DNA of 64,000 nt from NCBI RefSeq assembly GCF_002234675.1, contig NC_019859.2, forward strand, positions 10,567,983 to 10,631,982, read 5' to 3'. Positions 49,707 through 57,767 of this stretch are shown piece after piece; the first letter of the stretch is position 1, and the number at the start of each line of letters is the position of its first letter. Origin of the DNA: Oryzias latipes (Eukaryota > Chordata > Actinopteri > Beloniformes > Adrianichthyidae). The notes beneath the pieces are model-generated. The model searched no databases. It had not been told where the DNA came from and was given only the letters and a program-made list of their open reading frames with translations. Made by a program: the position numbers and the translations under genes.

Positions 49707-50534
49707 AAACTACAAATAAATTAACGAATAAATAAATAACAACACTGGAAATGTGACAACAGTTGTGCAAAAATAAAATATATTTTGGTGTACTATACCA
49801 CTTCATGCAATTTTAGAGTTCAGTGTTACATGGAGAAACAGAGCAAAAATAAATAAAACAAAAACAGCTACAACTGAAAGGATAAGCAAGTTATGATCTA
49901 AAGATTATACGGAAATCTAATTTTGTGTGAATTGGAATATCGTAAGACGTGTTGAGGTGGTTAAAAAATGTTTTGAAAGAATAAGAAACTTTTCCCTGTA
50001 CATATTTAGCTGCTTTCTGGCTAAATCTGCCTCCCTCTAAGTTCACACTGTGCATGTTAGCTTATTTGTTGATTTTAAATTGCCCGTGGCTGGGAGGGTG
50101 TATGGTTTTGTGGCTCAGTTTGGCACTGCTGAAGACTGGCAGCCTGTCTGTGGTTTGAGTCTGCAATATATCTGCTTGCAGACAGGAGGACTCAATCTCT
50201 GCAGGCTTGCAGCAGGAACATTAGGCAGAAAAATCAGCTTGATAAAAATCCTAATAATAAGACAAAAACACAAAAACATTGTAAAGACTCCATTGGGCAA
50301 AAAAGACCAAAACAGTCTTTTAACAGTTTGCTATATTTTTCATTTTATGTGCAGAGGTTCAAACAATTATGGGGAAGCATTTAAAAAGAGGAGTTCTCCT
50401 GCTCTCAAAACTTTATATTTGTGCACCATAAAATTTGCTACACCTTTTAACTTTCCTTTTCCATCTATCCACTTTCTAAACCCACTTGGTCCACTTTTGG
50501 GGTTTCCAGAGGTAATCGCAGCTACTTCCTGGTG

Positions 50535-50778
50535 AAGCCAGGATGATTCACACAGAGATGAACAGCGTTCACATTCACACCTAGTGGCTATTTGGAGTCA
50601 CAAAGGAACTTAGTTCCTTAGCATAGTTTAGACTACAGGAGGAAGCCGGAGTGCCTGGAGAATATCTATGCACGGACAGGACGAACATGCAAACTCAACA
50701 TAGAAGGGACCCACTGGAATTCAAACCAGGGACCTCTGTGATGCAAGAGTGCTGACCTCTACCCCACTGTCACAACCT
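50535..50778. repeat. Interspersed repeat with tRNA-like end
   Basis: Contains GTTCACATTCACACCTAGTG, AGGAGGAAGCCGGAGTGCCT, GGACGAACATGCAAACTCAA and AACCAGGGACCTCTGTGATG, a consensus seen throughout teleost genomes. It abuts the inverted-repeat element to its right. Confidence 0.6.
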
Positions 50779-50779
50779 G

Positions 50780-51468
50780 AAGGCCCGTACACACCGGGAC
50801 GAATATTCGCCAGGCGTTATTCGCCAGCGTTTTTCGCCACGTTTTTTGTGTTCACACCCAGGCGATTTTCGCTGACGATGAGTGGAGTGAACATGCAATT
50901 TCATTCCCTGACATTAGATGGCGCTTAATGTAAAACAGAAATACTCCTGTACACAAGGTGGCGCTGCGCAACTTTACGCTTCTGAAAGTCGCTTTTCACT
51001 CAGAAGAAGAGAGCAAGTATTTACACGCTTGTCAGAATCAAACAAAGAAAACATGAATATTTCAAGCACCAGTAGCTCCAACTGGTGCTTGGTTCGGGGA
51101 TATTTTAGAATGTCCGTCATTATTGCTTCGCGGCTGTGTGTAGACGCTACTTGGCGTCTATCTTCTTCGCTGGTATGTGTGCTCAGCAAGGCAGTTTTGT
51201 GTTTGAGCGCCCCCAAGTTGTGTTTTACTGTAACTTCAGAAGCTCCAGACACGTGAGCAAAAGCGCCATTCTCATTGGTCGAGTAGATTTCGACGCGACG
51301 CGTCGAAAAAAAAAAACGAACCCGAGGCGTTTTTTTTTTTGACGCTTTAACGCCTGGCGTTTTTTCGCGTCGGTGTGCACACTCTCGTTGGTGCCCTTTG
51401 TTTAGTCACGAGGCGTTAAACGTCGGCGAAAATCGCCGGCGAAATTCGTCCCGGTGTGAACAGGCCTT
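50780..51468. mobile_element. 689 bp inverted-repeat element with CGCC-rich ends
   Basis: Left end AAGGCCCGTACACACCGGGA, right end complement AAGGCCTGTTCACACCGGGA (two differences in 20), followed on both sides by CGAAT and CGCC motifs. The interior repeats 'GGCGTT' and 'TTCGCC' units. A 112-codon plus frame lies inside but shows no domain. No convincing target duplication. Confidence 0.7.
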
Positions 51469-51639
51469 AACTTTACTTTTCTGACCTTTAATTTTTTAAC
51501 AGATTTGAGAACCAAGCCAAAATCTACTGGGTTAGCGTCACAATTCAATAAGTTTATGTTGTTTTTGTTATGAACCAGTTAAATGTGACCAAGTTTAGTC
51601 CTAGGAGAAACTGTGACATTTATATTTTTGATGTTGTTC

Positions 51640-52034
51640 TGTGCCAAGCTCCTTGCTCCACTCCATTCCGATGCATCAACTTGCAAACAAAAAAGTCTTT
51701 GTCCTCCTCATCCCAGCTGGCATCTGGCTCAAAACTGTTACCGCTGGATAGCTCCAATATTGCTCGCCATTCTAAGTTTTATTCTAAGTTGGGGGTGTGA
51801 AAGCGTGTTAATAGGTGGATGATGGGAAGGGAACAGACTTACTCTCTACCAACATTTCCGCCCACAATGTAGAGGCAAGTTTCTCCTAAACTCCTGCCGC
51901 TTTGCAGAAACAATGTCATAGAAAGCGGCACAGGTTTTGGGATTTTGGCTAAAAGGTCATAATTATTATTAAAGGACCACTGGGAATGCTTTTACAATAG
52001 ATCAAAAGATGACTGGAGTGGGACCAAAATGTCA
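51640..52034 (-). repeat. 570-bp-family element, partial copy
   Basis: Shares GGATAGCTCCAATATTGCTC, TTTCCGCCCACAATGTAGAG and ends GATGACTGGAGTGGGAC; about 395 bp, left end missing. Confidence 0.65.
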
Positions 52035-52724
52035 ATAAACATAGTGCTTTTAATGTGCATTTTGTTTGTGGAAACATATTTGGTTAATTTAAAGTGTTCT
52101 ACTGCCTTTCTAACTCTATGTGGTGTTTAAACCAAACAACCCTTTTAGATCAATGATTAGTCATCCCTAAAAGGAATATTCAAGAAATTTCTGTACTAAG
52201 CATATCCTAACTACCTTTATTTCTCTTCTCCAGCTTTTTTTAGTCCATTTTTTTTCCTGCATTGGTCAGTTTTACTTTCAAATATTTTATTTTTGCAGGT
52301 TTTTCAAGATCATTCTAAAGCACAACCCTGGCCCTGACCTTGACATTTGAATTTTGGATAACCTCTATTAGGCCATAAACTGCAGCTGGGTGTGGAAGCG
52401 AGGAGTGAAGCTCAGGTAGAAAGCTGTCGCCTTGCCAGGACCAGAGGAAGGCTGTGTACAAAAGTCCAAGTGTACACTGGCTGCTTAGCTGAAATTGGGC
52501 TTGCCTCTGGTTGCTTACACCCTCCCCTTCTCTCTGTTTCTGTCCTTCTCCCCAAGTGAAAGACTCTCTTTGTGTCTTTCAGTAACACGCAGTCCCCAGC
52601 CGATTAAATGCGGGGAATTAGTAGTCAATTTTAGCCCACGCCACACACACCAACACACTAAACAGCTTAGTGTGGTGGGGCTGTGATTGTGTTGTTATTA
52701 CAGTTCACACGTCAGCACCGTGTT
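52035..52724. other. No gene recognised, beyond the probable sox10 3' end
   Basis: Pyrimidine-rich in part (52515-52590) with an acceptor-like TGTGTCTTTCAG on the plus strand but no following coding frame. Confidence 0.35.
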
Positions 52725-54084
52725 TTTATTTGTTCATTTTCTGCCTCCACTCGCCCACCACTCCACGCCTCATTTTTCCACACTGAACGAGCCTTACACA
52801 TCTTTTTTTTTTTTTTATAAATAAATTGATTTAATAGATGACAACGATAAAATTTCAACAATGCTCTTTGTGTGAGGAAGCAAAAAATACTCCAGTCAAT
52901 ATAGAGCACAAACTTTCCAAACCTACCCAGAGTTATATCAAAGGGGGGAAAAAAAGCAAAGACGTGACACAACATTTTTACTTATACACAAACAACAGCT
53001 AACATGGCAAAAAAAAAAGTGTCAGTGTTCGATGACGGCGTCTGCGTCATGTCCTAAACGGTGGCAATGATCCCTCTCCTTTTCTGGTAAGGAGGCAAAG
53101 AAGTGTTTCGGGAAACCTTGTAGACAAAGGCACAGTTTTTGGCTCACATGCAGAGTTTGGACATGTGATATTAATCCTTCAGCAGGACCCAGAGCTGGCC
53201 AGTTATCTCAGGAGATTTGACTTTGTCCGTATGCATTTGAACTCACTTATTGGCTAAATCCAACTGGAAAAAATCCGCAAAACTGTCTGGCACTTATTTA
53301 AAAAAAAAAAAAAAAAGGATAATACTCAGGTTGAGGTTTACTGCACATTATTCCACTTTCAGGAATCCTTTGATTTCACAACAAAACAAATAGAGCTGAG
53401 GTAAATAAATGTCCAACAAGCTATAGAACACTTTAGGAGCTCTGTTCCCTCTGTTTTTCCTATATTTCCCCTTAAATGCTTCGCTGTTTAGTCCAATGTC
53501 ATCATGTAAAGAAAGGATGCTATCTACAGAGAAAAAGAAAAAAAAATGCTGTCATTCTTTTCTGGCCTTAAAGAAAAAAAAAACATTGGGGATCAATCAG
53601 AAGAGAAAAACAAAGTTTTTTTCCCCCCAAAAGCAGTGGTGCAGTGTAATAGTAACAACAGTCACACTAAGATATCAACATTAATTTCTACTCATATAAA
53701 AAAAACATGAAAAAAATCCTTTAGTTTGGTTAATAAGAGTCTGATTATGTCAGTCTGCACCCAACTCATCCATCAGGGTTTTATTAATGCGACGTTTAGT
53801 GTCTTCCTCCCCCCATTCCTGCTCTTTCCACTTCATGAATTCACGATGGCACACGATGGTTCGAGTTCTCTGATTGGCTGCCTGATTCAACCTTCTCCTG
53901 TGTGAGTTTGTCACTCAGTTGTGGACTCATCTTTACTAAAATGAACCAAAAAATATATGGCACAGACGTACACGCATACATATATATTTTTATGTACATT
54001 CACACGCTCACATGTTTGCACGCACACAGATACAGAGATCCACGCACACACTTCCCATATTTCCCTCTGCTCAGCTGGTTTGCC
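52725..54084 (-). other. sox10: sox10 3' UTR (probable)
   Basis: No gene-like frame is found here. Minus-strand AATAAA signals occur at 53780-53785 (about 300 nt after the stop) and 52725-52730 (about 1.36 kb after the stop). The stretch is A/T-rich with several homopolymer runs (for example 52802-52816 and 53299-53316). SoxE genes usually have long 3' UTRs, so the distal signal is plausible; transcript data would decide. Confidence 0.4.
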
Positions 54085-54866
54085 TCAAGGTCTTGTGAGG
54101 GTGGTGTAAACAGGCTGCTCCCAGTGTGTGGGGCTGTGGGAGGGGGCCACGCTAGAGGGGTCTCCTATGGTGGTGTACAGAGGCCTCTGTGTCGGGCCCA
54201 TGTAGGAGAAGGCTGAATAGAGCCCCGGGGCTTGGCTGGAGTGGGCGTAGTATGCCCCAGGGGCCTGGTGCTCTCCGTAGTCAAACTGAGCTCTGGAAGC
54301 CAGCGAGGGGAAAGCGGTGCCGTAGTGAGGGAGGCTGAGCGGGGTGTAGGTGACGTGGGTGCCTGACGAAGGCGAGGACGAGGCATCGGAGTAATGGCTG
54401 GCGGACACAGACTCGCTTTTGATCTGAGCCTTGGACGGATCGGAGGAAGACGGAGAGGCCTGGGGCTGCTGCTGCTGCTGCTTGGAGATCCAGGCTGAGT
54501 GGCCGCTTGCCGCAGCCAGGGCGTAGGCGTATGAGGAGGCGGAGGAGCCGACCGAGGCGGCCCCAGCCCCACTCTGAGGATGGCCATTCGGGGGGAGGTA
54601 TTGGTCAAACTCGTTGACATCAAACGGCTCAATGTTGGACATCACCTCGTGACTGATTTCGCCAATGTCCATGGTGCCAAAGTCGATGTGGGGCTTCGTG
54701 GACGATGAGGGGCCCCCAGAGGCCCCGTCAGCTCCCACCCCGAGGGCTCCCCTGGACCCCCCTGATCCTCCGGCCGCCCCTGCCCCCCCCTCCCTTTTAG
54801 CATCTGACAATTTCCCAGACTGGAGCTCTGTCTTTGGGGTCGTGGGGGGTGTGGGAGGGCTGTGAC
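54085..54866 (-). CDS. sox10: sox10 coding exon 3
   Basis: Acceptor TGGGTCAAG restores frame (PAG then [11 protein letters not shown]). The exon holds the Gly/Ala-rich insert, the K2 block ([32 protein letters not shown]), a short five-Gln run, the sumoylation-type IKSE motif near residue 387-390 and the aromatic-rich transactivation tail. The stop codon is at 54085-54087. Confidence 0.94.
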
Positions 54867-55834
54867 CTTGACCCAAATGATAAAAAAAGAAACATCAAAC
54901 TTAAATTTTGCATTTCTAATATCTTTTGGTGTGATTCTAAGCTTTATAAAAGGAAATTCAAGCATGAAAAAACTCATGTCTATACCTGCAGGGTGGTGGT
55001 GATGGTGGTGGTGGTGGTGCAGGTCACCCAGGGGAGACCCTGCGCCCACATTGTGATCCAGGTGTAGGGTCTTGTAGTGTGACTGGGAGTGGCTGGCCTC
55101 GCCTTCACCCTGGCTGTCGGACTCGCTGGAGGCCATCAGTTTGCCGTTTTTGCGCCTCCGAGGCTGGTACTTGTACTCCGGGTAGTCCTTCTTGTGCTGC
55201 TTCCTCAGCCTCTCCGCCTCCTCGATGAATGGCCTCTTGTCGTTCTCGTTCAGCAGCCTAGAGGGAGAAAAATATGCAGCTTTCATCACTTTCTAAAGTA
55301 AAAAAGTTAAAAAAAATCAGAAATGTCTGTATCAAACGAGACCTTTTTTGCGTCAATAATGTAAATTCCAACCATAAAAGTTTGCACAAACCTCCACAGT
55401 TTGCCAAGAGTCTTGCTTAGCTCCGCGTTGTGCAGGTGTGGGTACTGGTCGGCCAGTTTTCTCCTGGCGGCTTGCGCCCACACCATGAACGCGTTCATGG
55501 GCCTCTTCACGTGCGGCTTGGCTTTGTTTCCGTTGCTCACGCGCACCGGCATGGGCACGAGCGTCCAGTCGTACCCGTCCAGCACCTGACTGACCGCCTC
55601 CCTGATCCCAATGGGAAACCGATCGTCCTCATCCTCCGACTTGGCGCGCGCTCTGCCCGCGTCCTCTGCGCCGCCGTCCGCCACGCAGAGCGCGGTCAGC
55701 TGCTGCGGGGGGCCGCTCAGGGGCGAGTCCTGGCCGGCGGCCGCTCCGGGCTGAGGCGGTGAGAGTGAGTGACCGTCCTCTGACCCGCCGGGGCTCAGCT
55801 CCGACTCAGAAAGGCTGTGCTCCTCACCGGACAT
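54085..55834 (-). CDS. sox10: SoxE transcription factor Sox10, complete, 3 coding exons
   Basis: Encodes a nuclear HMG-box transcription factor that specifies neural crest, pigment cells and glia (family knowledge). Coding exons, in transcript order, are 55392-55834, 54986-55257 and 54085-54866; all junctions are GT-AG and keep frame, giving 498 residues plus stop. Visible domains: acidic serine-rich N-terminus; SoxE dimerisation segment about 67-107 ([19 protein letters not shown]); HMG box about 107-184 ([17 protein letters not shown] to RRRKNGK) with both nuclear localisation clusters; nine-histidine run 228-236; [11 protein letters not shown] block 242-252; Gly/Ala-rich insert about 265-290; K2 region about 296-334; C-terminal transactivation domain ending VYTTLTRP. 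The start [16 protein letters not shown] and SEDGHSLSP block favour Sox10 over Sox8/Sox9. Intron positions (after KLWR; after His-run) match SoxE genes. Introns are very short (134 and 119 bp). Teleosts carry sox10 duplicates; which one this is cannot be told here. Confidence 0.96.
54986..55257 (-). CDS. sox10: sox10 coding exon 2
   Basis: Acceptor TTTCTCCCTCTAG. It completes the HMG box ([20 protein letters not shown], then [16 protein letters not shown]) and runs through an acidic [11 protein letters not shown] linker to a nine-histidine tract encoded mostly by CAC codons. Donor GCAG|GTATAG, phase 1. Confidence 0.94.
55392..55834 (-). CDS. sox10: sox10 coding exon 1
   Basis: Carries the start codon, the SoxE dimerisation domain and the first two-thirds of the HMG box up to GKLW plus two bases of the next Arg codon. 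The donor reads AG|GTTTGT. The ATG is chosen because the MS(G)EEHSLSE start is the conserved SoxE N-terminus and an acceptor lies upstream in the 5' UTR. The exon is GC-rich compared with its AT-rich surroundings. Confidence 0.95.
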
Positions 55835-56033
55835 TTTTTTTAACTTTACACTATTGTTTTTCGCCTAACAGTAATATATTGGCACAAAATATATTTTTAT
55901 TTTACAAGCAATCCAGTCTCTATTTTAATCTGTAAAAATCTGGATCCACCAGGGATTAATGCTGACTTTCCTCCGGAAAAACCATGATGCGCAAAAGTGT
56001 CCAATCCGGTCAGTTTCTTTGCAGAAAAAGCAT
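55835..56033 (-). other. sox10: sox10 5' UTR, part contiguous with coding exon 1
   Basis: A strong acceptor (CCTTTTCTGCTTTCCAG) lies at 56034-56050, so the transcript probably enters this exon at 56033. No alternative in-frame start fits the conserved protein N-terminus better than 55832-55834. Confidence 0.6.
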
Positions 56034-56250
56034 CTGGAAAGCAGAAAAGGTTACAAAATAATCACTTAAGGAGATTTACATGTTTAAAAAAAAGATTTAT
56101 TCAAATTAAAAAAATAAAATAAAAGCTGTTTAAATTCAACACAACGAAAAATTAAAAATATTATCAATGTGGTTATAACTTTTTTTTTAAAACTGAAATA
56201 TTAATAGTCGATAGAGTCAGAAATTTGTATTATAAAATTACATAACTCAC

Positions 56251-56362
56251 CAATTTAGATGTCCAGTGGTTGAGCATGGGAGTGTGTGTGGCTGACTGCA
56301 GGGCGATGAATGGCTGCTCTGTGTGGCAACAGCGGAGCTTAAAGAGCGCCTTGTGAGAAGGA
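56251..56362 (-). other. sox10: sox10 noncoding 5' exon (probable)
   Basis: Ends in a strong donor, AAATTG|GTGAGTT, whose intron (217 bp) would run to the acceptor at 56034. Its 5' limit is unclear: either a start site lies near the TTTAAG stretch at 56335-56345, or the exon begins at the acceptor TTCCCTGCCAG ending at 56363, joined to the upstream donor GGGCT|GTGAGTAC at 56428. Leading noncoding exons are usual for sox10 genes. Confidence 0.45.
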
Positions 56363-56500
56363 CTGGCAGGGAAAAAAAGTGATTGAAAGTGGAAAACATT
56401 CCCAAAGAGACAGCATTCCTGTACTCACAGCCCGCCTCCCAACGCTAAACTGCGCGCTGATTGGCCCGCCAATTATACCCTCTACTCTCTGATTGGACGC
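56335..56500 (-). promoter_or_regulatory. sox10: sox10 proximal promoter with CCAAT boxes
   Basis: Two CCAAT boxes read on the minus strand (complement of ATTGG at 56460-56464 and 56492-56496), a third CCAAT on the plus strand at 56469-56473, and a TATA-like TATAATT on the minus strand at 56471-56477, all in a GC-richer block just upstream of the inferred first exon. Their clustering and position support a core promoter; the start site itself is inferred. Confidence 0.4.
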
Positions 56501-57531
56501 ACTCCCGTGGCCCCCCTGTTAACGCCAGTCCGTCCATCTCCGCCACATTTCCAACATTGAAGAGGTGAGATTTTTTACCTCGGAGTGGCTTAAATGACTC
56601 CATAGTGAGGCCATTTAGAAGCAGGAGAAGGCCGGCTTTGTTGGACGTGTTAACATGGATCAAACAAATAAACAATCGCGAGGAGAGTTATTGCTCCGCG
56701 CAGCCACATTCCTCAAAAAAAGCCTGAAATATCACGAGTCAATTTCAAGTTTGATTCGAAAGAAACTTCAGTTTTAAGAGACATGCAGGTATTGGGTGAG
56801 AAAAGTCCAGAAATAACACGAAATAACTCAAAAATGGTCTAAAATATAAATAAAAAATCACGACCTTTACGCGTACGCTCCACAAAAAGGAGGAAAAATG
56901 TTATATTCAAGAAGAAGGTTATTTGAAACACTAATAATTAAGAATCAATTGCAATGTGTGAGCACCTGTCGGTCATGTCAAGAAAAGGTCCAACCTTTTG
57001 ATTAAAAAGGTTGGAGTGGGGGGGGGGGCGTTTCTGTGTTTGCGCTTTTGTTTGCGCACTTGATAACCGCGCAAAAAGCCGTTAAAGCGTGTCCTGATGG
57101 GAAGCGGCATCCGAGGCGCACACAGACACACGCGCACGCACAAACCGAATGCAACACAATGACCCCTGTGTGTCCGATGCCTCTCATGTTGGGCCCGGCG
57201 CTCTCCGCGCTCCCTCTCTCCCGCGCTGCTCTCTTTGCTCTCTTTGTCTCCATCTCAGGTGAATTGTAGCCATGTGATCAAACGCCCAAGCCTCTATCCA
57301 TTAACCCTCGTAAATGGTGAAAAAAAATGGGGGAACAAAAAGCAGTTTTGTACTGCAAACATAGGGGAGAAAAAAAATTTGATAACAGAGAGCGATGTGT
57401 GCGTCTTTCTCCCCTTATGTCCGAGCAAAGACACAAGTCGCGCACACAGAAAATCCTCTGCGGCGGAGGGGACACATGGATCTTTCTGTTCCTCTAGCGG
57501 CCGCCTTGACTTTGTTTCTCACCTGACTTAC

Positions 57532-57567
57532 CTGGATTTGGGCCTCCGCGGTGCTGATGCGCCGCAT
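57532..57567 (-). other. Candidate upstream 5' exon with strong donor
   Basis: The minus strand reads AAAATGCGGCGC, then 12 codons (MRRISTAEAQIQ) ending CCAG|GTAAGTCAG, with a second donor nine bases on (CAG|GTGAG). It lies in a CpG-rich block 1.2 kb upstream of the sox10 first exon and on the same strand, so an alternative sox10 leader is the simplest idea; a separate gene cannot be excluded. Confidence 0.3.
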
Positions 57568-57718
57568 TTTGAAGGGGGATGCTGATGGAGGGTGGCGCGG
57601 ATGCGGCACCCCACAGAGGTGAGGATTTCTGTGAGGCCTCCCAGTCTGTGGAGTGAGTTTCAGAGTTTTATTGATTTATAGTTAGTGTTTTCGTTTTATT
57701 TTTCGTTTTTGTTTATTT

Positions 57719-57757
57719 ATTAGTTAGTTAGTTAGTTACTTAGTTTGTTTGTTTGTT
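57719..57757 (+). repeat. (TTAG)n and (TTTG)n simple repeats
   Basis: TAGTTAGTTAGTTAGTTA followed by TTTGTTTGTTTGTTTAC. Confidence 0.85.
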
Positions 57758-57767
57758 TACGAAGTGC

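Noticed and set aside
50050..50535. 161-codon plus frame
   Set aside because: AT-rich with mixed codon use, runs into an interspersed repeat, no domain.
50918..51256. 112-codon plus frame inside the inverted-repeat element
   Set aside because: Opposite strand is equally open and no transposase motif is present.
54085..55834. sox8 or sox9 instead of sox10
   Set aside because: The N-terminal SEDGHSLSP block and the end VYTTLTRP rather than VYTQLTRP fit Sox10 best; Sox9 also has a Pro/Gln/Ala-rich segment not seen here.
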